Notes: a model not told the origin generated them from the letters alone. A stretch of DNA of 64,000 nucleotides from Bathynomus jamesi (GCA_023014485.1 JAJOZX010001726.1:310001-374000), one strand, 5' to 3'; positions 24,079 through 35,767 are shown, counted from the first letter of the stretch. Numbers and translations: made by a program.

Positions 24079-27038
24079 TAGGGTGTGTCAATTTTGGGAG
24101 TGAAATGACTAAATTGAAAATCATGTGATATGGTAGCAATTTAATGTAATCATTTGGCATACAAAATAATATCCTTGCTTCAAAAACAATAAAAAATAAC
24201 TCCTACCTACATCAATTTTAATTCAAACATTTCATTTTTCCGTAAATTCGTAACAAAATAACAAATGTGCGCAAACATCCTATCAACATTTAAAGTGGCA
24301 ATAAGATATCATTCGGAGTCTTTATTTGAAAGTAACCAATGCAGTCATGTCCTTTTTGCTGCGGTTCCTTGACATCAGCATTCGGCTTGCTACTTGCGCT
24401 TTGATGTAGCCTTCTCACCTCTCGTGACTATAAACTTGACTAGCTGCTTCTGTGACCATTTTCACACATCTCTCCACACTCTGAGTGTGAGAAGGCCACT
24501 TTGGCACTTGCATTGGGGCCTCTTTAAGTTGTGTTAAATCTTTGTTTGTTATACATGTTGTCAGTGGTGGCTCCAAAACTTCCGAACTCAAGTTAACTAA
24601 TTCTGACAATTTCGTGGCATTGACATTTATCGGAGGTACCTTCCTTGTCTGAACAGAGCAGTCTCCCAGCTGGTCATCATCTAGTGATATTCCTCTAAGC
24701 TTTAGAATGATTTCCACAGCCTCAGTTCACTCTTTGGTACATTGGCTGCAGAGTATTGCTTGCAAAACTGCCTCTGGCCTAGCATACCAAGCGGACCTTC
24801 TCACCACAGGTAACACGATGTCCACCACTACTTTCCTTTGGGTTCTCAGTAGCTGTAATTGAAAGAAGATGTGGTTGGGCCCCTCCATCCACATTGGATT
24901 AAGTTTTACATTGAACCAGTGAGGAAGATAAAACCCAATAATAAATTCAACAATCAACATCAAATTCTGTAGCATTTTGCCCTTCAGTGCATGTTTGGAA
25001 ACCCAAATCCTGCAGAAACGAATCGCTGTAGTTAACCAACGACTGTGACTTACGGGTCCAATCTCCAAGAGAGCCAGATTTTGAGGCAACTCTCCTGATC
25101 TGATTGCTTGAACAATACGATAAGCGTAAGATTGATCCGTGCTGAGGTCTTTGATAACTTCTTCAGACAACACTGGAAGGGGAGGGCCTACTTCGACCTT
25201 TGGAAATTTTGTATTTATTTCTAATTCCGTTGTTTCATCTAGCATGTTGCCAAGGGGGCCTGACCACTTGTTGTTGCTCTTTGTAGGACCATCAAGTTCC
25301 TGGATGAGACGACGAAGAGGTAGTTCCCCTGTGTGCAAATCACATACAATCCAAACAAGCCTTCTTCCAAGTTTTTTCTCTAAATGCGTCATAACACCGC
25401 CCTGCCATCCAGTGTTTACCGCAGTTGAGTCTCCACCAACGGCCTGCAGTGAACTGTCAAGTCTTCTTTCTTGAAGCCAACATATTATTTGATCAGCAAT
25501 TGCCTCTGCAAGTTTCTTGCCTTCTACTTCTGCTTCAGGAACAAAGTGAAACAAATAGCGGCCACCAGGTTCGGAACACACAGAGTAGTGTTCTTCTTTG
25601 ATGAGACCGGGAAACTTTCTGTCCAATCCCTCTACCTCTAGGAGAACTTTTGTGTCATCTCTTCTTCCATCAAACAAAAGGCAAGAGAGACCTTCCTCCT
25701 TCAAATCTTTTTCATGCTGATCAGATATTTCCTTCATTATTTTTTCTTATGCTCTTCTTATCTTATTATGATCTATCACTAAGGATGTATCCTCTCGGCT
25801 GATGAGGCCTGCATCTATCCAAGCGGCAGTGGCAATCTCTGCAGTCTCTCTTAGCCCCGTATGGTGGCGAATACTGGCAAGGGCAATGTTTGAGATGTCT
25901 TTAGTGTTGTATTTCATTCTCTTCGGCGAAGGTTCAGATGGCATTTTGGGGCTATCATCTGATGTTGCTTCTTTCTGTTCATCTGAAGAGCTTTCAAAGA
26001 AGTGAGAAACTCTTGATAGAGCTTTTCATCTCTTTGGGTGGCTTCTTCACTCTTCTTTTTCTTCCTTTCTTCCCGCTCTCGGATTTTCTCTTTTTTCTTA
26101 GCAATAACAGTCTGTTTTTTGGTTTCTGAATAATCTGCCGAACCAAACTGCATACTTCCTTGGCCTCCTGCCTTTGTTCTCTGTGCCTTTATGAAAGCCA
26201 GCTCGAAAACAGGGATCTTCTCACGAGGACAGCGACAATCAGTGTGAGGGTGAGGTTCTCTTCTGCATGAGGGAGAACAATTGGCTTCAGAACACAACTC
26301 TATGGGACACTGGCAGTTAAAAATGTCAAGAAGAGTATCAAGTGTGTGCAGAAATTTATTTTTCTTTGCTAGTTTTCCTTTACCAAGTGATGTCTCAACT
26401 GCTTTGTGCCACAGCTTTGTTAATTTTAGCTCAATAGTTCTATACTGATTGAGTACAGGTGGTTTGAATAACACATTAGCTTTTTTCCATTGATGCAGAA
26501 GAGGGGGAATCATGTCCCTTATGAGCTCTTTCTCTGTGTAGTTCCTTCTATCCTTTGTATTTTGTTCACGAAGGAGTAACCCTAGTCTCAGCATGTCTCG
26601 CACTGTTGGTAGTTCTGATACGGGAAGCTCCTTGCCTGTACCGACTAACAGGCTCAAGTGGCATGACGACTGACCTCTTGTCTTCAATTTTGGCATCTTA
26701 GGAATATCTGAAAAGAAAGAAAAACATTTAAGTATTTTATATCAATTACGATGTTTCAAAGTTTAGTCATTTGATGTTCTAAAATTCAATAAAAAAATGA
26801 CCTTGAAAACACTCCATATGCGATCAGTGGGATAATTCTGTGACAGATGAATAGTTAATCAATTTATGTCCTATTATTTAGTAAAAGAGTCAATTTCTGA
26901 AACTTTAAGGTAAAATTGATGTAGGTAAGGGTTATTTTATTTCATTTTGGTTGGCCAATTTCAAGTTTTGACATGAAAAGACACTATATTTTCACTACCA
27001 AAATTGATTTGAAAAAAGTTGACAAAGTTGACACCCTA
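24079..27038 (-). mobile_element. hAT-like transposon (version 3) with 8 bp target duplication
   Basis: A 2960 bp insert in the LINE. ATATCCAG occurs on both sides (24071-24078 and 27039-27046), and removing one copy plus the insert restores the LINE frame LYWIWRQSLDTG. Ends are TAGGGTGTGTCAATTTTGGG on the left and the complement of TAGGGTGTCAAC on the right. A further shared TCAATTTTGG(G/T)AGTGAAA lies just inside. An 8 bp duplication and TAGGG termini are hAT hallmarks. Confidence 0.85.
24300..26696 (-). pseudogene. hAT-like transposase, version 3
   Basis: Preceded by an acceptor-like TTTTCAG, the frame 26696-25914 starts MPKLKTRGQS. It holds a Cys/His-rich block (NCQCPIELCSEANC and HTDCRCPREK) and a Lys/Glu-rich coiled-coil-like stretch. 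One frameshift near 25950 leads to KRMKYNTKDISNIALASI. The main domain (25737-24727) holds GGDSTAVNTG, VWIVCDLHTGELPLRRL and IGPVSHSRWL. These align by eye with D..(S/T)xNTG, CRHHxxE and HxARWM of the transposases at 46203 and 53102. In-frame stops TAA (about 25745), TGA (about 24729) and TGA (about 24417) interrupt an otherwise continuous frame. Confidence 0.75.
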
Positions 27039-27857
27039 ATATCCAGTATAGGTGCTCAGCAATTGCATTCTTGCAGTTTTTGATCAGTGTGGCATTCCAT
27101 TTATCCGGTCCTGCCGCTGAGTGTGCTTTTAGTTTCCCTATAGCTTGTGTAATATCATTCGTCGTAAAGTCGAAGTCCGTTATACTTTCCCCTTGTAGTT
27201 CTTCAAATAACGCGTTTCTGTCGCATATCAGTTTGTCAGTTTTTGGGATACTGAAAGATGATTCGTACTGAGCTCTTAATATTTCGGATACTTCCGTTAG
27301 ATCATCAGATAAAGCATTGTCTTCATTTTTCAAAGGTCCGAAAGTTGTGTGATTTTTCGACTTCCTTTTTGCAAAATTATAGAAGTACTTTGAGTTAACC
27401 TTTATCGCTTCTATAGCGTCGTCTTTTTCTTTATGCTTCTCAGTTAGGTCCTGTATGAAGCAATCTATACTCTGCAGTTTATCATTTAATATTTTCTGAT
27501 GTTATCTTTGCAGTTACTTAATTTTGCAGTCTCTTTTTCTCTTTCGGAACAATGACCTCTTTTGTCTCTCGAACCTGCTTATATTTCCTCTTTGTTGCAT
27601 TTTTGGGGCATGTCTTTCCACAATTCCCAGCGTTTTCTCCTCTAAGGTCATTAGCATCTCTTCCGTTGTCTTGGCCTTGAAGATGTTTTCCACTCTATTA
27701 CTTCCATGCTGGATGCAACACGTTCCTAGTTTATAGCTTTGGAGTGAAAATTAAAAAATTTGAATTTCTTCTTTCTGTTGTTCGTGTTCTTTCCTTTCTT
27801 GTTGCTTTTATATTGGTTATTTCAATACTGTTGGGATTCGATATTATAGGTGGGGAG

Positions 27858-27860
<3 letters not shown>

Positions 27861-27920
<60 letters not shown>

Positions 27921-27932
27921 TGTGTAGATATA
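27861..27932. repeat. (TA)n microsatellite
   Basis: A TA tract between the 5'-truncated end of the LINE and the LTR. Confidence 0.95.
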
Positions 27933-28936
27933 TGTAAAAATGCACAATGAATAATTCCTACATTCATATAATTCTTAGGTTCATTCGTACACTTCGTATA
28001 TTTATATAATCCTTATATTCTTGTGTATATTTATATTCATATATTCATTTTGACATACACGGTCCAAAATCGCATAACGTTGACACGAGTTTCGATAAAT
28101 TTTTTATTTGCTTTCTATTTTATAAATTGGTTAAACTACTTGATAATTTTTTTAGATTTAGCTTAATAATGTAATCTTGTTCATTCCCTGTATACATTCT
28201 CTCTTCGTTGTAAAAGATGAAGTCATGTCCTGCTTAACGTTTAATTTTGAATCTTAAGCTTTTAATTTTTGCTCATGTGCATGTTTGTAATTCGTGATGG
28301 GAAGGCATATTTCAATTTCCATTTTTACTTACTCGGCAGATCATGATAATATCAGCTCTGTCAATATGCGGTTTAAAATAAAAATATGGCTTCCTCTTGC
28401 TTAGCAGTCTAGACCTTGCTACAGCGAAAATATTTGTTTTGTCTTTAAATATTTTGCAAAATAAATCAGCGTATTGAGAATAAAAAACAAAAACAGATGA
28501 GCATTAAATAATAATGATGTCAGTAAATATTTCAGTATACAAACCCATAAAATTTCTTCAATGTTCATTCTGATTTGGCTGATCTAACTTAGAGGCTGAG
28601 CATTACTTGTAACATTTTAGATGTAAAACTACAATAATAAAAAAATCCTTGTTTTCTCTTTCGAGCCTTGCTCTCTTCAGAGAACTTAGTCTTAAATAGA
28701 GAAAAATAATTTCCCGATACTTTACAAAAAGAATCGGGGAACCTTCAGAGAATTTAGTAAGCTCCACAGAATCCTCCGATCCACTTCAAGAAGAAATCGG
28801 AGAGTAGTATAGAAGAAACTACTGCGGTTCCCTATATGGTGCCAGCTACTCCAGAGTAACAAATCCGTTGCTGCCACCTAACCAGAACCCCTGTCAACTT
28901 CGAACCGACCAAGGCCATAGACGGAGGGGTTAATAA
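27933..28936 (+). repeat. 5' LTR of the dispersed LTR family
   Basis: The plus-strand copy starts TGTAAAAATGCACAATGAAT and ends GGAGGGGTTAATAA, immediately followed by a primer-binding-site-like sequence. It is highly similar to 49286-50356 and, inverted, to 2499-3410. This copy fixes the orientation of the family because it alone continues into an internal region. Confidence 0.6.
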
Positions 28937-28937
28937 C

Positions 28938-29220
28938 TGGCGACCTCTGCAACCAGGATTCTTCCAGTCTTCCAGACCCTGGAACTAGAACCAACATTCA
29001 GTTGACCGGCGTGTCACGACTTCCAGTTCTTCACATCCATCATTCGACCGGTGTGTCACGACTCCAATTTCTCCACGCCCAATCTTCGTCCATAAACAAG
29101 TGGCCAGCAAGACACTTCTTCAGGACACGTCTCCAAGGATTTCGCCGTAGGAATCTTGTTAAGTGCAAATCCTTCTTTCAAATTTTTGAGAAGTCAGTAT
29201 TATTAACAGTTAATAATTAG
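28938..29220 (+). other. primer-binding site and leader of an LTR retrotransposon
   Basis: TGGCGACCTCTGCAACCAGG follows the LTR by one base, as in many Ty3/gypsy-type elements. The next 260 bp is GC-richer leader with two imperfect repeats of GACCGGYGTGTCACGACT (about 28998 and 29046). No gag or pol follows; the rest of the element has been lost. Confidence 0.45.
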
Positions 29221-29685
29221 TATCAAGCCAGAATTAACAAAAAATACAGTGAACATTCCATACACCAGTGATACATTTCTTTTTATTGAAACCGAGTTAT
29301 TTCCACTATTATAAATTTATAATTAACATAGAATAGTTTTATTTAAGGTACCAATCATAATATTACCGTACATTGACGTACAGTTGACCGCATATGTAAT
29401 GTTCCTCGCCCCACAGGCGACTCCGTACATGTGGCAACGCCGCAGTGATAGTGAACCTACTTCGTCTGGGGGAAGGTGGGGTGGAGGGGGGACAACCGAG
29501 TCCAACAACATATAACAGACATATACTGTATATCTAAAGGACAATTGAATGTGCAGTCATTGACATACAGGTAATTATAATGTAATGTCTGTGTTCATAA
29601 AGATAAACAATTAATATGATCGTGAATAGCGTTGATTCTCCATGTATCATAGTTTTCTAGTCTTATACAGTAATAACTTAATCAG
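29221..29685. other. no recognisable feature
   Basis: Mixed AT-rich DNA with short G- and C-runs near 29470; no coding region or clear repeat seen. Confidence 0.5.
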
Positions 29686-29970
29686 GTTCCATTATGATTA
29701 CAATACAACATTTTATATACGAGTGAATTTTAACCAAAAATAGACATAACCATCCTCCACACTCCTTCATTCCCCTTCCCCACCCACCAGTCTCGCGTAT
29801 ATTAAATCATTGTGTAACAATACTGATAAAGCTAACAATACTAATAAAGGGAAATGAGGGAGTGTGGAGGTTGGTTGTAGAATGTCTATTTTTGGTTCAA
29901 ATTCACTAATATATAAAAAGTTGTATTGTAGTAGCTGTTCATATAAACTTGCAGTAATCATAATGGAACC
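29686..29970. repeat. imperfect fold-back repeat
   Basis: The left arm (29686-29785) starts GGTTCCATTATGATTAC and includes CCTCCACACTCC. The right arm (29850-29970) is its reverse complement with small indels, ending GTAATCATAATGGAACC. The loop is about 65 bp. Possibly a decayed MITE. Confidence 0.6.
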
Positions 29971-30070
29971 TTATTACTGTATAAGACTAATTATTTGGAA
30001 GATAGTCTCTTATTTTTATCTCCATCAAATACACCTGTTGTTTACAACTCAAGTAGAACAGATGCAGGAG

Positions 30071-30112
<42 letters not shown>

Positions 30113-30144
30113 TATATGCCACGTTATATATATAAACACACACA

Positions 30145-31721
30145 CAGGGTATTTCAGGAGGAAAGGTCAATACTTCAGGAGGTGATAGTATCGGTCATTG
30201 TGACAAAAAACGTTCATATGAACATGCGTCTAATTCTGAATGGTTACGGAGATAGAGCTGTTTGAATCTACAAATACAAAAGCATTGTTAATGGTAATCA
30301 AGAAAGAGAAACCAATTAGTTTCTAACATTTAATGTTTAAACACTGGCATTTTGAATGGTATCAGATACAGAAATGACAAATTTGTTACAGTTTACAATA
30401 CGTTTTCGAAAATCCCACCGTCAACCTCAATGCACTTTGCAACTCGTGTGCGAAGATCGCGTGTTGTTCGTCTGAGTTGATCTTGACGTTCCTTTATGCG
30501 GGCAGCAGCATCCAAAATGCGCGCGAGCAATTCGTCTCGTGTATCCACCTTTCTTTTGTAAACTTGACTTTTCATCCACCCCCACAAACAATAATCTAAC
30601 GGAGAGGTGTCTGGAGACCTTGGTGGCCATTGAATGGGACCACCGCGGCCGATTCATCGACCAGGGAAAGTTTGACTTAGGTATTGCATCACCAGACGGG
30701 TAGAATGTGGAGGAGCTCCGTCATGCTGAAAGTACATACCAGCGCGTGTAGCCAAAGGAACATCCTCCAATAGTCCTGGCAATTAATTTTGCAGAAATTC
30801 TAGGTAACTTTGTCCTGTAAGACGATTCTCTAAAGTAACAGGGCCAATCAGCTGATCATCGATGATACCGCACCACACATTGGCAGAGAAGCGATGTTGA
30901 AAATTTGTTTCTACAGTGGCATTTGGATTTTCGTCTGACCACCGATGAGAGTTACGAGTGTTGTTGATACCGTCACGGGTGAAAGTAGCTTCATCGGTGA
31001 ACAGTATTAATCGAAGCAATCGGCGATTAGCATTTACCCAATGACAAAATTCCAGTCGCATGGCAGCGTCTCCTGGTTGAAGGTGTTGTACACGCTGTAC
31101 ATGATATGGATGCAAGCCTTCCTCACGTAATGTTCGCCATACTCTTGCGTGTGGTACACCGAGACGTGTAGAAATTCTTCGTGAGCTAGAAGTAGGACTA
31201 CGCTCTACCAACTGAAGAATGTTTTCCACTTCATCCACATCTTGTTGACCTTCACGTTCAGATGAAACATGAGCGCTGGGAAGTGTACCAATCTGACGCA
31301 ATGTGTTGAAAACCCTGGTAAACACTCTTCGATCCGGAATTCTGCGGTTCGGAAACCGTCGACGGTATTCTGCAACAGCAGCTGCTGCACTTCTATCGCA
31401 AAAACCGTAGACATACACCATATCTGCATATTCGGCATGTGTGAAGGTGTGTGGCATTCTTAACACTGCTTCAAACACCAAGCAATGTCACTCACAACAG
31501 TCAGCTGTCGATTGGCTTATGTTACATGCTTACATTACAGCTTTCATGGTTCAAGGTTATAGGGGAGGGAAGGGGGAGGAAGAGCTGCGCGCGCATCAGA
31601 TTCAAACAGCTCTATCTCCGTAACCATTCAGAATTAGACACATGTTCATATGAACTTCTTTTGTCACACTGACCGATACTATCACCTCCCGAAGTATTGA
31701 CCTTTCCTCCTGAAACACCCT
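30145..31721 (-). mobile_element. DD41D IS630/mariner-type transposon
   Basis: Inverted ends CAGGGTATTTCAGGAGGAAA and complement extend about 55 bp, nearly perfect, and are flanked by CA/TA repeats on the left and TA on the right. The 1577 bp element holds an almost complete transposase. The right terminal base differs (TAGGG against CAGGG). Confidence 0.85.
30393..31481 (-). pseudogene. DD41D transposase with two nonsense codons
   Basis: A single frame of about 363 codons starts MVFEAVLRMPHTFTHAEYAD. It carries an N-terminal helix-turn-helix part (AVAEYRRRFPNRRIPDRRVF) and LRLILFTDEATFTRDG with the first aspartate. YFQHDGAPPHS carries the second and RSPDTSPLDYCLWGW the third, with 41 residues between the last two. 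Only a TAA (30783-30785) and a TGA (30654-30656, at a site where relatives have Trp) break it. There are no frameshifts. It is a young, barely disabled copy. Confidence 0.88.
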
Positions 31722-31736
31722 ATATATATATACTGC

Positions 31737-32300
31737 TCAGTTTTGACGTCCCCATATAAGAAGGAAGAAATTAATAAACTAGAAGAAACGTAGAAACATT
31801 TCACAGCCAAGATTGATGGCTGCAAAGAACTCAACTACTGAGAAAGACTACGCAAACTAAATCTGTACTCCCTAGAAAGAAGAAGAGAGAGATACACCAT
31901 AATCTACATATGGAAAAGATCGAAAAACTGGACCAAACTTCGAACTAAACCCAATTACCATCCAAACAACGCTGGAAAATAGGAAAGGCAGAATATGTAG
32001 TGTTCCCCAGCTAAAGGCCCGACAAGGGATCTCCTCAACACTGAAGGAAAATAGCTTGGTTGTCAGGGTGCCAAGACCTTTTAACCAGCTTCCTAAGGAC
32101 TCAGAAACGTTACAGGGATCAAAGTTGAAGTCTTCAAGAGAAGACTAGATGCCTGGCTCAAGACGGTACCAGATGAGCCGGGTGTACCTGGCTATGTGCG
32201 GTGGAGCGCAAGAGAGCAACTCGCTCCTCCTCCAAGCCAGGCTTAGAGGCGGGGCCACCAGCTTGACCTTCGTGTGAAGAGAGACCGACGCACGAAACCG
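31737..32300 (+). pseudogene. LINE 3' end fragment
   Basis: A 5'-truncated LINE tail. It reads RLRKLNLYSLERRRERYTII, then VPRPFNQLPKD and VPDEPGVPGYV, ending RGGATSLTFV. This matches the C-terminus of the LINE at 23149-23364 (FNQLSKELRN, IPDEPGVPGYEV, GGATSLTSVK). Several stops and shifts. A TA tract lies just upstream. Confidence 0.75.
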
Positions 32301-32328
32301 CAACGAGGTTAACGAGGTTATGTATATA

Positions 32329-32738
32329 CCGGTCCTATTCAAAGGAGTGACATAACGAAGGAGTGCCATAACAAAGGAGTGACAAATCGGAGATAAAATT
32401 CAAAGGAGTGACATAACAAAGGAGTGACAAATCGGAGATAAAATTCAAAGGAGTGACACGAAAATACCAACAAAGAAGAAGAAAGAACAAATCCAGAGGG
32501 AAGAGAGGCTTGCAACTGTTAGGTTAGGTTAGGTTAGGTTTCTAGTTTTTGAAATAAAATCTTAATTTTAACAATTCTAACAAATTTTGTTTTTTTAAAT
32601 AAAATTTTAATAATTATCTCCTTTGAATTTTATCTCCGATTTGTCACTCCTTTGTTATGTCACTCCTTCGTTACGGTATTTATGTCACTCCTTTGTTATG
32701 TCACTCCTTTGAAATGTCACTCCTTCGATACAGACCCG
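32329..32738. mobile_element. fold-back MITE with AAAGGAGTGACA repeats
   Basis: Ends CCGGTCCTATTCAAAGGAG and the complement of CGGGTCTGTATCGAAGGAG are flanked by TA. Each arm consists of iterated AAAGGAGTGACATAAC-type units: five on the left (32340-32460), about five inverted on the right (32610-32730). The centre is AT-rich and carries TTAGG units. Noncoding. Confidence 0.65.
32519..32540 (+). repeat. short interstitial (TTAGG)4
   Basis: Four perfect TTAGG units plus TT, the canonical arthropod telomere motif, in the centre of the fold-back MITE. Too short and too internal to be a chromosome end. Confidence 0.9.
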
Positions 32739-33830
32739 TATATACCTATATTATAATAATAATATACAAGTTTGTTTTTTCAGTGTAGATTGGAGGTATG
32801 TTTTAGTGTAGTAGCTTATAAGAACTTAATCGGTGTCACTTTTTCACGTTATCATGTCGCTGACTGTGCACATACCAAAAATAAAACCTTAATTTTGAAC
32901 TTACAGCTTTTTGAGGGTACATTCTAGGGGAAGTTTTTCTTTCTTTTGGGCATCAAAGCTTCTTGTCATATGACATAATAACTTCTTTTAATGATACGTA
33001 ACTTCTTTAGATAGAAGAAATGGTCTTTAAAACTTCTTTTTTGAGTGATATGAGACAATAGAAGTTAATATTTTTATGAGAGAAGGTTGCGGGAATTCTT
33101 TGTTTTCTGTACATGTACACCAGGATCGAATTAAACAGTTATTAAGTGCAGTCACATGTACAAGTAGCGTTCGTAAGTACACACACACACACACTCTGTT
33201 CGCTCGTTGGAATTAAATTTTCACATCTAATCTTTGCGAAATTAAAATTGTACATGTGTACAAATTTCACAGCCCTTGATTGCTAATTCACTTAATACAT
33301 GTAATGACTGTTATGTGTACAATGCCCCTTTCTCTTGCGTACGTACACTATATACGCACACTGTACGTTTTCAAACTGAATCTTTATCTTAGAGTTTGTA
33401 GACAAAATTAAGGAGTGAGTCGACCTGATTTCAGTGATACAGGATTTGACTCTGTTTAGCTCTTTGCAACAAATAGAAATGTATCATATAGTTTATGTAC
33501 TTTGTACTTAATGGAAGGTATAAGTTTTTGCTTACGTTGTACACTTCGTGCGTTGCGTACGTAAGAAGTGTACATGGGTATGACGGATTCGTACAGTCTG
33601 CGAATATACAAAATATTGTAAATATATGCAGCTATTTTTCCATTCATTTACACATTTATGTACGCGCATGGACGCGAACGTACGTGCAATACGCACATAA
33701 TTACGGACACTTCATATCCGAAGATGACTCATGCTTTTGGAAATCTGTCGCTCGAGCAAGCAACCTTGGAACACTTATTTTGCTTCTCAGCCTTCCATTT
33801 AAAAGGGCCTTCTGTTTCTGAATGTTATAT
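32739..33830. other. AT-rich DNA without recognised genes
   Basis: Contains a (CA)8 run at 33180-33195 and many GTAC/TGTACA words. Short frames show no similarity I recognise. Confidence 0.5.
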
Positions 33831-33831
33831 A

Positions 33832-34410
33832 CCGGGTAATTACAAATGATCTTCCCGATTTTATACATTTATTATGAAAAAACTAACAAAGCTACAGTTC
33901 AGCGAAAAGCAAGATATATCATACAAATAAAGAAGTCAAAAAGTTTTATTTACAAGCTATTGAAGTTCAATATGAGCTCATTTTGTGGCTCTGCAGACAT
34001 CAAAGCGGTATTCTGTTTCCCTCCATACATTTTGCAGTATATCATACTGAACTTTTGTAGCAGCCTCACGTATCCTTTTCTTCAAATGTTCCAAAGTTGT
34101 TGCCATTGGTGGAACAAGAACTTCATTTTTGACATAGCCCCAGAGGAAGAAGTCAAGGGGGTTAGAGCGAGCGCCGGCCAAGGAATGGCCCCCCCCCCCC
34201 CCCCCCCAACGCCCGATCCAACGATCAGGCAATTTCTCATTCAGAAATGTAAACTCAAAAGGAACCACAAAAGGAGCTCATATTGAAGTTCAAGAGCTTG
34301 TAAATAAAAAATTTTTAGTTCTTTATTTCTGTATCTTACTTTTCGCTGTAGCATTGTTAGTTTTTCATAATAAATGTTTAAAATCGAGAAGATAATTTGT
34401 AATCACCCGG
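33832..34410 (-). mobile_element. mariner/IS630-derived MITE with transposase remnant
   Basis: Long inverted repeats of about 140 bp: left starts CCGGGTAATTACAAATGATC, right is the complement of CCGGGTGATTACAAATTATC. A minus-strand fragment between and within the arms encodes FLNEKLPDRWIGR, NPLDFFLWGYVKNEV and a C-terminal KKRIREAATKVQYDILQNVW, a transposase 3' end. A C-run of 17 (about 34191-34207) lies where WPPRSPDL is expected. Non-autonomous deletion derivative. Confidence 0.7.
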
Positions 34411-34519
34411 TGTGTATATATATATATATATAATAACTTGATTGAAGGGTTTGTTCTTACGGAAACGTAGCTTAGCAAGGAATAAGAGGACGAAGAGATG
34501 GTACATGTTTATTTACAAA

Positions 34520-34550
34520 CGTTTCAGAAATTTTCATTTTCCATCATCAG
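34520..34550 (-). ncRNA. candidate hammerhead-like motif, PLE-3 left
   Basis: The minus strand reads CTGATGA then a GGAAA hairpin followed by TTTCTGAAACG; one base differs from the plus copy (CCGAAACG), weakening the stem. Confidence 0.35.
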
Positions 34551-35695
34551 TGCTAAAATTATAAAAGCAGATAAAAAATTAATAAATATAATGAACGGAA
34601 CCTTATACAATATATTTAAATAAACGTGTGATATTAATGGTGTTTAGGTAATTAAAATTAAAAATAAAATAATATGAAATATAGAAAAGTGATCAGTCGT
34701 CAAATATAAAGTAAAAAGCGAACAAAATTGAGAGGAGTCTTAACCAGGTTGTTATTGTCGTGGTAAGGGGACTAATTGAGCAAAGGGTTGGGAATGAATG
34801 GTTGTTGGAAGGGGTCCATATTAGAAGAGTTGGGGCCAGACGGAGCGATGGTGAATTCCTTCTCAGTGGTAGGATATGGCAGTTTATTTGGCTATGTTTA
34901 AGTTAAAGGCAGAACTGTAGTCGTTGAGAGTTGTTTTAATACTGAGGATGTGTAGGGACTCCAGAATGCGGAGGTCGGTTAGATGGTTGGTTGTGTTGAT
35001 AATTTTGAAATTGGAGGGAAGTAGTGGGTGGTTGTGAAGGTGGCAGTGATCTCTTATTGCTGATTTAGAGGGTTTATTTAAGGGTTGCGATGTTCTGGTA
35101 GAAATACCGCGATGCTCGTCCGCTCTGGTTTGATACTGGCGAATGGTGGACGAGCATCGCGGTATTTCTACCAGAACATCGCAACCCTTAAATAAACCCT
35201 CTAAATCAACAATAAGAGATCACTGCCACCTTCACAACCACCCACTACTTCCCTCCAATTTCAAAATTATCAACACAACCAACCATCTAACCGACCTCCG
35301 CATTCTGGAGTCCCTACACATCCTCAGTATTAAAACAACTCTCAACGACTACAGTTCTGCCTTTAACTTAAACACAGCCAAATAAACTGCCATATCCTAC
35401 CACTTAGAAGGAATTCACCATCGCTCCGTCTGGCGCCAACTCTTCTAATATGGACCAACCCTTTGTTCAATTAGTCCCCTTACCACGACAGTAACAACCC
35501 GGTTAAGACTCCTCTCAATTTTGTTCGCTTTTTACTTTATATTTGACGACTGATCACTTTTCTATATTTCATATTATTTTATTTTTAATTTTAATTACCT
35601 AAACACCATTAATATCACACGTTTATTTAAATATATTGTATAAGGTTCCGTTCATTATATTTATTAATTTTTTATCTGCTTTTATAATTTTAGCA

Positions 35696-35726
35696 CTGAT
35701 GATGGAAAATGAAAATTTCCGAAACG
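35696..35726 (+). ncRNA. candidate hammerhead-like motif, PLE-3 right
   Basis: CTGATGA, stem GGAAA/TTTCC, then GAAACG. Of the three families this is closest to the canonical CUGAUGA...GAAA core. Confidence 0.45.
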
Positions 35727-35767
35727 TTTGTAAATAAACATGTACCATCTCTTCGTCCTCTTATTCC

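Larger units (their letters stand above)
23105..27860 (-). pseudogene. LINE with endonuclease linker and RT, split by a hAT-like element
   Basis: Minus-strand LINE beginning at the TA tract (27860). Linker fragments (ENIFKAKTTEEMLMTLEEKTLG, RQKRSLFRKRKRDC) lead to 27333-26995 with AHSAAGPDKWNATLIKN. The 24079-27038 transposon splits LYWI/W at this point. RT resumes with VGIVPIYKGGDRSEAKNYRP and QHGFRSGRSCLSQLMEH (24023-23724). Motif C is lost in a decayed, shortened stretch. The C-terminal domain (VVRGPRLFNQLSKELRNTS) ends near 23149. The family has a relative at 31737-32300. The copy is dead. Confidence 0.8.

Noticed and set aside
24300..26696. Stop-codon recoding in the version 3 transposase
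   Set aside because: At least two of the three stops are TGA, which can arise from CGA by CpG decay, and a frameshift is also present, so ordinary pseudogene decay is enough.
32519..32540. Chromosome end
   Set aside because: Only four TTAGG units inside a MITE with sequence continuing on both sides.
32340..32730. CRISPR-like array of short repeats
   Set aside because: Units are contiguous without unique spacers, arranged as inverted arms in a eukaryotic MITE.
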